Assembly (NCBI RefSeq): GCF_901709675.1 | Contig: NC_051100.1 | Coordinates: 8,900,786 to 8,964,785 of the forward strand | Direction of reading: 5' to 3' | Source: Syngnathus acus | Taxonomy: Eukaryota; Chordata; Actinopteri; Syngnathiformes; Syngnathidae | Length of the DNA: 64,000 nucleotides | Shown: piece by piece, positions 1 to 9,749 of the stretch | Numbering within the stretch: the stretch's first letter is position 1 | How the letters are laid out: each line of letters opens with the position of its first letter | Position numbers and translations under genes: made by a program | Notes under the pieces: generated by a model | Seen by the model: only the letters and a program-made list of their open reading frames with translations | Told to the model about the DNA's origin: nothing | Databases searched by the model: none

Positions 1-870
1 CGGGGTAAGAAAGTACAATATCTTTACAATCAGTTGAAAAATAAATGTTTAAACACTGTATTCTGTTCAACAAAACTGTACGCAGGATTTTGCCCCAAAA
101 TATTTTGACAATATCCTTTGACCATGTATGGCACTGTTCACAATGCAAGCCTGTGCAAAAAAAAAATCATACTGGATTCAAGCTCGATTTTTCCGCACTC
201 TCCCTGCAGATGTGACGTCATGATCGTTCTTGTGCTAGCTTGTTGTTGTCTCACAGTAACGACCAAACGCTATTATTTCGGCATAATGGATTCTACACCT
301 CCTCAGAAGAGACCGACCTCTAGTACGCCTCAGACACCCTCATTGTCTCCGAGAAAGGCTTAATAAATGAGAAAACATGCATATGAAGAAAGGAGCATGC
401 AATTTTATTTTTTGGGCCACAGGTGGCAGTAGCGATTCGAAACTCAGATTCAGAACTCGGACTGCTGTTTTAATTTCGGGCTACTTTATTATCTGATATT
501 GAAGTCAAGCATAGAGTGTTGCTTTTCATGTTACAATGTCAACATCATATTTACATAGTGTTGCTTTTCTTGTTACTAGTTCGACATATGTTGCTTTTCA
601 TGTTACTAGTTCGACATCATATTTAAATAACTAATTGACATCCTCTTTTCTGGATCCTGTAAAGTTTTGTGCCCCACCCAAAATCTAGCTGAGGTGAGAC
701 TAGCACATTTCAATATACACAGTATGTTAAAAATGTTTTTATACTTATATCATATTTATAATGATTTCCCTATTCTCAGTATTCTCAAGCTGACATAGTT
801 TCCGTTCAAGTCTTTCGGTGCCTCTGATGGGAGGCGAGTGCTTATTGAAAGCGATCTGAATATTTTTCAG
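1..870. other. agpat4 upstream intron (non-coding)
   Basis: No exon is recognisable before the acceptor at 870, so this is read as the intron 5' of the first visible agpat4 exon. It holds a perfect CRE-type palindrome TGACGTCA at 213-220 and an imperfect tandem repeat at about 518-625. A short open frame at 118-363 on the plus strand has no recognisable homology and no splice context, so it is not called as a gene. Confidence 0.6.
518..625. repeat. Imperfect tandem repeat, three copies of a 30-50 bp unit
   Basis: The unit GTTGCTTTTCATGTTAC recurs three times. The second and third copies are followed by TAGTTCGACAT, and the first by AATGTCAACAT. Spacers include CATATTTA. The array sits in the intron upstream of the first visible agpat4 exon. 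Confidence 0.7.
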
Positions 871-3132
871 AGTTCCAAAGTTCTTGCCAAAAAAGAGTTG
901 GCCTACGTCCCGGTCATCGGTTGGATGTGGTACTTCCTGGAGATCGTTTTCTGCAAGAGGCAGTGGGAAAAGGACAGAACGACAGTGACTCAAAGCCTTC
1001 AGAACCTTAGGGACTATCCTGAAAACTATTGGGTAGGTATAGTTATACTTTAGGTTTATCCGTGATTAAAGCTTTGGAATAAAACCATTGATAAATAATT
1101 TTCCGCTGCTAGTTTTTGCTTTACTGTGAAGGAACTCGCTTCACAGCAAAGAAGCACCAGATCAGCATGCAGGTGGCCGAGACGAAAGGTCTGCCCAAAC
1201 TGAAGTATCATCTTCTACCAAGAACCAAAGGCTTCTGGGTCACTGTTCAAAACCTCAGAGGAACTGGTGGGTAGCCGCCACCATCATGTCAAGTTCCAGT
1301 CATTTTCAAATCAAGTGCACGCTTCAAACCATCATGTATCTTTTAATACTCAGTCGCAGCAGTCTACGACTCCACGCTCAACTTCAGAAACAATGAAATG
1401 CCAACCCTGCTGGGAATCCTTCACGGAAAGAAATACCACGCAGATTTATATGTGAGGTACTGACTCCATAAAGATGAGCATTCTGTCTGTATCTGAGAGC
1501 TTGCTTCGCCTTGATAACATGCAGGAGAATTCCGCTGGACCTGATCCCAGAAGATGAATCTGAGTGCGCTAATTGGCTTCACAAACTCTACCAGGAGAAG
1601 GTGATAACTCCCCTATTTTGATATTAACCAGAATGCCGTTTTTAGACTAGCGGGGCCTCCTAGAACCTATTATTGTGGAGAAAAAAGAATTCGAAGGAAT
1701 CTTGTTTGAGTTGAATATGTCATTAATTGAAACAATTCTGTCTTCTTTTATTTATATGTATGAATATAAAGGACGGTTTTCAAGAGGGCTACGAGCGGAC
1801 GGGGCGGTACCCCGGCCCCATGGTGAACCCACCGCGGCGGCCCTGGTCACTGATCAACTGGTTGTTCTGGTCCTGCCTTCTCCTTTACCCACTGGGCCTA
1901 CTCCTCGCACAGCTCATCCTTTCAAGATCAGTGGTGACCATTTTGTCTGCGGTGGTCCTCTGCACTGCAGGTGGGTTTCACTCAAAACTAGGTGCCTGTT
2001 TGAGGGTTTAACTCACCCCTCCCTGCTTTTAACCTGCTCCTGTTCATTTCACAAAGCAGTAATTTCACACCTTGTAATGTAAGTTGCGTTTCTTCTTATA
2101 GTCAGGTTTTATGTGCTTAGAGATTATTTTATTGTTTTCATGTTGTATTGTTAACAGTGGTTTATTTTTACCATTGCACAACTGCAGTGGCAGTTCTGGG
2201 CCTTCAGCGGGGACTGAAAGTGACCTAAGCCACTTCTTAATACCGTGACTATCATGTCACAATTTTACACACACACACACACGCACGCACGCACGCACGC
2301 ACATGCGCGCGCGCACACACACGCGCACACACACACACACAAAAAACGGTCACAATTCTATAAAATAATACACAAAACCATGACACCAATATGCGACATT
2401 ACAGAGAGGGAGGGTCCATCTCGGAAATGAATTTTTGTTCATGTTTGACACCAAGATTTCATAACTCATATTCACTTTTATCTGTGATCAACAAATCAAA
2501 GCACGGGAAAAATGCCTATGTCATAAGCCTGATAACTGGCCTTGTTTAGTAATTCTTAAATCTGATTGGTTAAAGAAAAAAATTCTGCCTTTGCCAAAAG
2601 TGTGTATGTGACATGTGGCTTCATACTGTCAATTACATTACATTTCATTGCATTACATAACAGCACATAGAAGTTAAAGTCTAATACGACCAAGAAAATA
2701 AATTAAAAAATACATAAATGACATAACAGTACTGGAAATTGGCCAAACAGGAGTAATAAAATGGCATTAAATAAAGTTAGACAATTTCATTTAAATTCAT
2801 TTTCAACTCTGACACAACAACAAATTGCTCTTATCTGTTAAACTCAGACTTCAAGTATGATCATATTTGTACTTGGTAGATAATCTCTTAAGTAAATATA
2901 CTGTAGATTATCAAATCTTTGTCACGGAGAATGATAATGAAAATCTAACTTTCTTTTTCTCTGGAAGTACTCTCAAGTATGTCTTTGTTTTTTACTCCCG
3001 TCGTAAAACATTAAATCTAAAATGAACATTTATTTGACAGCTTCAGTGGCTGTTCGTTGGATGATTGGCCAGACTGAGATTAACAGAGCTTCAAACTATG
3101 GAAGCAAGACGACTCATCAAAACAACAACTGA
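871..3132 (+). CDS. agpat4: 1-acylglycerol-3-phosphate O-acyltransferase 4 (LPAAT-delta), 3' six coding exons
   Basis: Acylates lysophosphatidic acid to phosphatidic acid in membrane glycerolipid synthesis (family knowledge). Exons: 871-1032, 1113-1266, 1354-1456, 1525-1600, 1772-1970, 3041-3132. All junctions are GT-AG and phases agree, giving 261 codons and a TGA stop. The family is about 378 residues, so roughly 117 N-terminal residues, including the catalytic NHX4D motif, lie left of the window. Visible landmarks are SSKVLAKKELAYVP and GWMWYFLEIVFCKR (block II), EGTRFTAKKH (block III), LPRTKGF (block IV), a C-terminal hydrophobic pair starting PPRRPWSLINWLFW, and the tail VRWMIGQTEINRAS. 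These fit AGPAT4 better than AGPAT3, notably in KKELAYVP and in WLFW within the membrane segment. Introns of 80, 87, 68 and 171 bp are teleost-like. Partial at the 5' end. Confidence 0.93.
1971..3040 (+). other. agpat4 last intron
   Basis: A 1,070-bp intron between the exon ending in phase 1 at 1970 and the terminal coding exon. It contains a CA/CG-type microsatellite at 2267-2341; otherwise it is AT-rich with nothing recognised. Confidence 0.85.
2267..2341. repeat. (CA)n/(CG)n microsatellite
   Basis: A 75-bp alternating purine-pyrimidine tract that mixes CA, CGCA and CGCG steps. It lies in the last agpat4 intron. Such tracts can adopt Z-DNA. Confidence 0.95.
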
Positions 3133-4050
3133 GGAAGCCAGAAAGCACAGTAGCACAGCTACTGCAAAATGAACATTAATGTTCCTAGCTTTGACTGCAC
3201 TGCCGATTTCTGCCGCAACAAGTGGCGATCTGCCCTGAACCACAATGTAGCCAGTGTACTACCGACAATGAACAGTGACTGGAGGCATGGCATTCAACCC
3301 GCTTAGAAAACTGTAGTCATTTTCAGGCGGACAAACATTGAAACATTAAATCAGGATGAAACTCACAATATTTCCGTTTGAATGGTCACGGAAAAGAATT
3401 GCCAAAAGCATATATACTGCTACTGTGGATTTGTACGACAATTATATTGTCAAAATGTGTTATTTGTGACAATCATCCAGGAACAAGCACACTTCCTCTA
3501 TGAAACCTAATTTAAAATACATTTGTATTTAATTACTGCCCGGTACATTTCCTGTGTTGTAGCCAGTGAGCTCCTCTTGGTTTTCAGCAAAGTTCATGTA
3601 CCATTCATATGAGCAAAGGTTAATGGAATGGGGATGGTCACAAAATTGCTACAGTCTGTGTATTATTTTTATTTTGCTCTTATTTCAGCTTTTATCATCA
3701 ACCTGATGAACTGTGTGAACTGTGTGAACTCTGAGTGAACCCACTGAGTGAACCCAATGACTTATTTGGTCAATTTCAGTTCATTTATTTCACACAAAAT
3801 ACAAATGTACAGTTCCCTGGGACGAATGAATTGTTACTTATTGCTAAATTGATGTCTCTGGCAGTATTTGATGGAATATTGTGAAAAAAGGACAAAATAT
3901 ATTTGCGAAACAGCTGGTTAATTCTTTATATTTATATTGACCGAGGTTGAAATGGCTTTACTGTGACGGGTTCCCCTGTTATAATTGAGAAAATGCTCAT
4001 GCTGCTCTATCTGTGGTCTTACAATAAAACTGCCTAACCTTGTAAATTTG
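3133..4050 (+). other. agpat4: agpat4 3' UTR with poly(A) signal
   Basis: AT-rich sequence after the TGA. The best poly(A) signal is AATAAA at 4023-4028, about 0.9 kb past the stop, followed by a GT-rich stretch (TTTGTCGTGTCTGTAGTG). The end point is inferred. Confidence 0.65.
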
Positions 4051-4318
4051 TCGTGTCTGTAGTGTTAAAAGACTTCTCATATATAAAAATAATATAGGAT
4101 ATCAACATAACAGTTGTGTACAGAACATCTATTCTGGTTTAGTATGAATGTTTTTGGGTCAGGGTCAGTTTTATCTGTTTGGTTTTAACCAGTAAACTGC
4201 ACAATTGTGTGAATGGCAATATTGCTCCGATGTTATTCGTATGCCTTGAATTTGGTGTCTGCATTTGCAAGGTATTCATTATTATACACTTAGGATATTT
4301 ATTTTTTTTTCTCTCTAG

Positions 4319-4355
4319 TTGCCCAAATTCATGGATGAACATCAAATATGCACCG
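4319..4355 (+). other. Candidate 37-nt non-coding leader exon
   Basis: A long pyrimidine tract ending in CTCTCTAG is followed by 37 nt and then a strong donor, CCG|GTAAGTG. It lies past the agpat4 poly(A) signal and 1.6 kb before the HMG-box start codon. The HMG-gene start exon begins after an acceptor at 5900, so an upstream leader exon is expected. If joined to that acceptor, this exon would start a short upstream ORF that ends just before the main ATG. No transcript evidence is available. Confidence 0.3.
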
Positions 4356-4614
4356 GTAAGTGAATTTAAACTAAAATGACTTTATTTTGTGTATCCTGAT
4401 TCGCTACTTTTAGCATATTAGCGCAATTGCTAGCTGGTTTAAGACGGCGCTTTAACGTGAGCACGCTTTCTATACTGTTTTATCTTTTTTATTAAAATTT
4501 ACTATGGAAGTTGGCTTTATTGCTTTGGAACGGTGGCCTACTTTTAACTCAAAAGAAGTGATCAAAGAAAGTGCGGACGTGATTGACGCAGAGTCGCTGG
4601 AAAATGGCATCAAC

Positions 4615-4628
4615 GTAACCATGGCAAC
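4615..4628. promoter_or_regulatory. RFX X-box-like palindrome
   Basis: GTAACCATGGCAAC fits the RFX-factor X-box consensus (GTNRCC, 0-3 spacer, RGYAAC) in both half-sites. It lies 1.34 kb upstream of the HMG-box gene start codon. X-boxes are known from promoters of ciliary and some testis-expressed genes. Function here is inference. Confidence 0.35.
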
Positions 4629-5087
4629 CCGACACGTTACAAAGACGTCTTTGACAACACGTGACATAAACAGCGTTCACTGTTAAGTTGGTTCTTTGCC
4701 GTTACTGCTGTTGTATTAGTCATCTGCATGTGCATGAGGTGCATTCAGCTGCTAGCCAAATACTTTATTTCTGGTTGTCACTTTTGGTGAGTATGTACGT
4801 GATCTTGGAGATTTAAATAATGATTAGTTAAGTCAAATAATTAATGGAAGCTTTATATAAATGTGCTAAATCAAAATACATTATAAAGCAATACATTTTG
4901 CCATAATGTATACATTTTGCAATAATGTATACATCTCCAGCGCTATTAGCAGAAGGTTTATGAAACAATATGACACATTTGAAATTATAAACTGTAGTCC
5001 TTTTTTATTTTTTTATTTTATTTTTTTATAAATGGTAGTCACTACGTAAATGGTAGTCACTACGAAGCAGCGCTTCATGGACATATT

Positions 5088-5307
5088 AATTGAATGAATG
5101 AAATATGGAATATCTTATTAATACACAAAGAAGCTAATTGTATTTTCCATTTGCGTTGCAGTGTTAAATTTACTGGATTCTCAAACCAAGCTATACTTAT
5201 GGGAAATGTAAATTGAATGAATGAAATACGGAATAATTGAGCAATAGACAGAAACCAAATGAATTTTCCATCTGCGTTGCAATGTTAAACTTCCTGGATT
5301 CTCAAAC
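5088..5307. repeat. Tandem duplication, 123-bp period, two copies
   Basis: Copy 1 spans 5088-5186 and copy 2 spans 5211-5307. Both begin AATTGAATGAATGAAATA, share TTTTCCAT(T/C)TGCGTTGCA and end TGGATTCTCAAAC. The left neighbour at 5031-5063 also holds a direct repeat of AAATGGTAGTCACTACG. Confidence 0.85.
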
Positions 5308-5461
5308 TTATTTTTTAACAAAACAATGTATTTTTAGGATAACACAACAAATAATTTTGACTGTGTAGAATCCTGGGTAATTAATTCCGGAAGTTGGTGG
5401 AATTTGACATTGAAGAAAATCAGCAGTATTAGAAAAGCTGTTTTCCCAAAATGATTTTGTG

Positions 5462-5580
5462 GATGCACGTGCGTGCGTGCGTGCGTACGTACGTACGTAC
5501 GTGCGTGCGTACGTACTCCGTACGTGCGTACGTACTCCGTACGTGCGTACGTACTCCGTACTTGTGTGCGTGTGTGAGGT
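5462..5580. repeat. ACGT/GCGT microsatellite with embedded minisatellite
   Basis: GCGT steps lead into self-complementary (ACGT)n, then three copies of an 18-19 bp unit containing TACGTGCGTACGTACTCCG, then GTGTGCGTGTGTG. The open frames across it on both strands are artefacts of the stop-free repeat. Confidence 0.95.
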
Positions 5581-5954
5581 ATTAATGAGGTATTCATGCG
5601 TTGCTGTAATATTAGTATATGCCGCAATAAAACACAGTTGAATTGCTTAACCCAGTTCTTTCAATGACATTGATCATAATTTAAAAATATATATTTTATT
5701 ATCTTAATTATACATTGTATTATAAATATTTCTTTTACTGCCATTGACTTTTGTTAAATACATTCAAACATTCATTAATCAATGTTCCAGATTAAACTAT
5801 GTAATATATAAAACATTAACTGTACAATGTTTTTGCTAGTATTGCAGCTTTGCATTTGTTTGTATAATTTTATAAATGTCAATTACTAATTGTTTTATAG
5901 TAAAACCTGAAAATGAAATGTGTGCATTTCAGAAATCTCTTTTTTTGCACTAAA

Positions 5955-8394
5955 ATGGAACCGGTGCCAAAAGGGTCCGTGGATGAGATGAAATGGTACG
6001 AGCTCCTAACTCCACTCTACGAGCCCCTGGAGGAGCTTGGCTACCTATGCAACGCTCGCCCCCCACCTCCTCCCACTCCCTGCGACCCCGCCGACATGCC
6101 GCTCGACAACCTCCCCATGTTTACAGGAAGTCACTATGTAGGGTCTGGTGACTGCTACATCCGGGGAGACAATCTGATGAACATGAACTACCGAGCTCCA
6201 CTCCATATGGAGTACATGCAACCAGCTCACCTGAACATTGGGCCAGCTGGTGATGTCACCAAACAGGTGAGCATTGGCAATGAAATCACCTTTTGTGGAG
6301 CAAATAATTATTTGATTCTCTACTTAAATTATAATCCCCAAATAGCAGCCATCGACTACTTCCAAGCACAAGAGTTAAGAGCTGTTGAAAGATAGACGAA
6401 ATTGTAGACCTGCATAAAACTGAGTAGGTAACAAAATAGCAAAATACAAAACCTGACACAAGAACAACTCAGTCAAGCATGGAGGTGGAAATCTTTCTTT
6501 TGGGAGGGGGCTTTTTTTCCCCCAGCATAATATACTGTACATGTTTTAAATGTAAGTCTTATCTCTCCACTCTATAGTATATGAACTATCAGCACCAACC
6601 CTACGAGTGGCCTGTCAATCACCCACATGCTCCTACTCCTCCGGTAAGAACCCTGCCACACACATACACCCCAAATCTATGACGGGGCATGGTCGCAAAT
6701 AGCACTGGGGAGGGGGGCGGGGCTGGGAAAAGCAGAGAACTAATGTTCCTCTTCCATTGGTACAGACATGGAGTCTGCATAGCGTATGCTGTGCTGCAAC
6801 TACTGATGCGTTTAAGTCCCACCAAAACCCGAACACTCTTTTTGTTACTTTAAAGGTGAATTTCAAGCAGTAGCTAAATTGAGCATATTTTAATTAAAAT
6901 GCATTTGGTTTTCTTTGTACTTGAGTTCATACACCAACATTAGGATATTGCAGACAAGTGTCATCATATTGGTTCCAGTCACCCTCAGTTCCAAAATTTC
7001 ATCCGCATTCCTGAACTGTGGTAAAAGTCAGCACTACAGACAGATTTATAATTTAGTTTACAAATTAGACAATTATTTTAGTTCTTTAAGCGTCAATGAT
7101 ACACAAAACTTAAGCGGAAATGTTCCAGATGTGTCAGTGCTGAAGTTGTATAATTTGTGTACTGCTACCCAATGGATAAGTGGCATCATTGCAGCTTATC
7201 TGTGTCATGGGGTGTTCTGTGTCTTAAGCAGTTCCTTGACGAAACCATGATGATACTACCGGAATGTGCAAAGTTGCCTCCTGCTGAAATGCCGTAAGTG
7301 ACGCCATTCACGTACATGCACAACTCAATAATACTGTGGGAAACGCAATTTAATGTAATTTATCTGCGATTGGTTTCGGACCAGTCCACTCAGTTAGATG
7401 GGACAAGCCTCACTCAGCCAATCCATAAAAGGAAAGTTGACAAGCACTATAAAAACTGGATAGGTAAACTTAATTTATTTCAGTAGTTTAATGCACAAAA
7501 AATGTAGCACCTGCATTATTTAGGTTGTCCACCTGTGATATAGATTGACTATGCAAAGTGAAATCCTTCATGATTATTTTTTTTTTAACCCAGTTTACCT
7601 TAACAGTTTAACAGCTATCGATTTGACTTTTTGAATTTTATAAATATTCAGATCTATTGAACAAGCATGTATACAGTAATACACATCTACATCAACACAC
7701 TCTTTGCTTTGTTTTTTTTTTATAAAGGAGCCTTACGGATCAGAGTTCCCCCTCAAGAAAGGTCCCAGCAACCAAGTATGTTTAAAAAAAATAAAAAATT
7801 GAATTAAAAAATGCACAAATCCCTAATCAATTTTAATTTCATGTTCTGTTTCTCTAAATTCAAACTAAAGCTGTGAATGTGATTTGGATTTTTTTTGTTG
7901 ATAGAAAAAGGACACGTGAATGCCAAGAGGAGGAAGATAAGGTGTACATTAAGAAGCCACCTAATGCATTTATGATCTTCCGAAAAGAGCAAAGGGAGAA
8001 TGTTATGGCACAGTGGAACATTCGCGACAGTGCCGTGGCCAATAAAGTTCTGGGTCACATGGTAAGTGTGTCACCCTTGCTACAAAACGTGAAACTCTTC
8101 ATGTCTACTTGTCTGGTGTCCCTTTGGGAAAGTGAGAGTGTCATTGGGTGACAAGTATGTATTGACATGTCTACAGTGGAAATCGCTGTCGGAGAAGGAG
8201 CAGGAGAAGTATTATCAGCTTGCCGATGCCGAAAAACGCCTCCATACCCAGCTGCACCCCAACTGGTCCTGCACAGACAATTATGTAAGTCCAGCCACCA
8301 TGGATATGCCCAACATCTGGCACAAAGTGGACCACGTGTTTTGTGTTTTCAGGGTCGAAAGAGGAGGAAGCAGAGGAGCAGAGTGGCTTCCTAA
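5955..8394 (+). CDS. Divergent TCF/LEF-type HMG-box transcription factor, 7 coding exons, 264 aa
   Basis: Predicted nuclear DNA-binding protein. Exons: 5955-6266, 6578-6643, 7232-7293, 7728-7775, 7905-8061, 8177-8284, 8353-8394. All introns are GT-AG and phases agree. The HMG box (about residues 178-246) shows IKKPPNAFM, LSEKEQEKYYQLA, QLHPNWS and DNYG, then the basic tail GRKRRKQRSR (252-261). This order is diagnostic of TCF/LEF rather than SOX or HMGB proteins. LEF1-type LGRRW is here LGHMW, and several helix-1/2 positions differ. The N terminus (1-126) is rich in Pro, Met, Tyr and Asn, has a PPPPPTP run, and lacks the canonical beta-catenin-binding start. No C-clamp follows the box. ATG 5955 (A at -3, G at +4) is preferred to the weak in-frame ATG 5913; an in-frame TAA at 5901 lies upstream. 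AATAAA occurs at 8742-8747. It lies between agpat4 and map3k4, where human has no such gene. No orthologue name is assigned; exons 3 and 4 are the least certain. Confidence 0.82.
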
Positions 8395-8765
8395 GGAACT
8401 CGTCCAAGCAAACTGCAGAGTTTCCTCCTGTAACTTGACATACCGTTCTAGTGTTTGACTTAATCACAAGTCACTTGAAGTTCTACTAACAAGATATCGA
8501 CTGAGCTGGAAAATGCTCAGCAAGTTCATTAATTTAAAACAGGGACATATTTAACCTCATTGTTATGAGAGGGTGGGGGGAGGGGCACTTTTAGCCATGT
8601 TTTGTTATTTGTGCAATGATGGCTTTTACACAATGCTTCATTATTGGTTGCTTGTATTGTCACCACCATTGACGCGTGAGCCAATGATTTCCAAAGAAGG
8701 TGAACAAGCTTTTAACCAAGCTTAATGTCCACATTTCCATGAATAAATTGATACATTTATGAAAA
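8395..8765 (+). other. HMG-box gene 3' UTR with poly(A) signal
   Basis: Non-coding sequence after the TAA, with AATAAA at 8742-8747. The gene faces map3k4 tail to tail; only about 0.3 kb separates the two inferred transcript ends. Confidence 0.6.
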
Positions 8766-9099
8766 TTATTCTGATTGCGTTTGACAGCATCTTACTGATT
8801 TTTGGTTATCTAGAAAGATTTCTTTTTAGCCTCTCACTAGCATATTCATTTCTAATGGCGCCCCCTCTCGGCATTATTTGACAATACAAGGATGCATTTG
8901 AGGTGAAATATTTAAACTACCCAACTGGCAAACTTAATTATATTGGTTAACATGCATGCATAATACATATTTTTGAGGAGAAACAATGCACGCTGAAAAA
9001 CGTAATGAATTAGGGTGTGCAATACTTCAACTAGTGGACAAATGGCCAGAGTTTTGATACTTTTTGTATTGAAAACGATACACAAGCTTCTTAAAAAAA

Positions 9100-9619
9100 G
9101 ATTAGTTTATTAATATTGTTTGTACATAGCAAACACTAAGAGCAGCTAAGGACTGACTGTATGCAGCAGCAGCGAGTGGGGGCAGGCCATGTGTCTCCTC
9201 TTCATCTAGGCTGCTCCCTGTCATATGACCAGCTTTTTGCCAATGACTTGACCTTTACTCCTCAGCAAAATCAAAGAAATAATAATCCTTCCTGTTGCTC
9301 ACACTTAGCAAATGATAAATTAATAAGAATATTTGGATGGTGTTCATGTCATAAAAGCTGTAGTTCCTTTCATTCGGCAAAACATTTTCCCCTGCCTCTC
9401 AAAGTTGAACTGAAATGAGATTCTTCCCTCCTCTACTCAACTAACTGCCCCTTAGGGTAAACAGTTTAAAAGTGCCATAAGATTCTTCTACCCCCATTTG
9501 CTTTAAAAATAAAAATACAGCTCTCAATACCTTTTCAGCAGTCGCTTTGCCAGTGAACAATTATTTTAACCTTTACAATATTGTTTATACAAGAATGAAT
9601 GTGGATGCCATTCTTAACA

Positions 9620-9656
<37 letters not shown>

Positions 9657-9749
9657 CAAATCAAAGATTTACGTTTCTCATTTTAACTGCATGTGCCTTG
9701 AGCCAAAATATCACCTCGTCCACTGTTGTGTGGAAAGTCATTCTTGTGT
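9100..9749 (-). other. map3k4: map3k4 3' UTR
   Basis: On the minus strand this follows the TGA at 9750-9752. A minus-strand AATAAA (plus TTTATT) at 9106-9111 is a plausible poly(A) signal. A (TA)n tract lies at 9622-9653. Confidence 0.55.
9622..9653. repeat. (TA)n microsatellite
   Basis: About 16 TA units within the inferred map3k4 3' UTR. Confidence 0.95.

Larger units (their letters stand above)
4380..5900. other. Region upstream of the HMG-box gene: probable promoter and leader intron
   Basis: About 1.5 kb with no convincing coding exon. It includes a CpG-containing patch at about 4440-4690 with an X-box-like palindrome at 4615-4628. It also holds a duplicated 20-mer (TTTTGCCATAATGTATACA-like) at about 4898-4933, a 123-bp tandem duplication, and an ACGT-rich satellite. 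Confidence 0.5.

Noticed and set aside
118-363. 81-codon open frame near the left edge
   Set aside because: It opens at a non-ATG codon, has no homology I recognise and lies in an inferred intron.
5334-5641. Overlapping open frames on both strands across the ACGT satellite
   Set aside because: Products of a stop-free simple repeat.
7380-7470. Protein-like frame STQLDGTSLTQPIHKRKVDK in an HMG-gene intron
   Set aside because: Its phase does not fit either neighbouring exon, so it was left out of the model.
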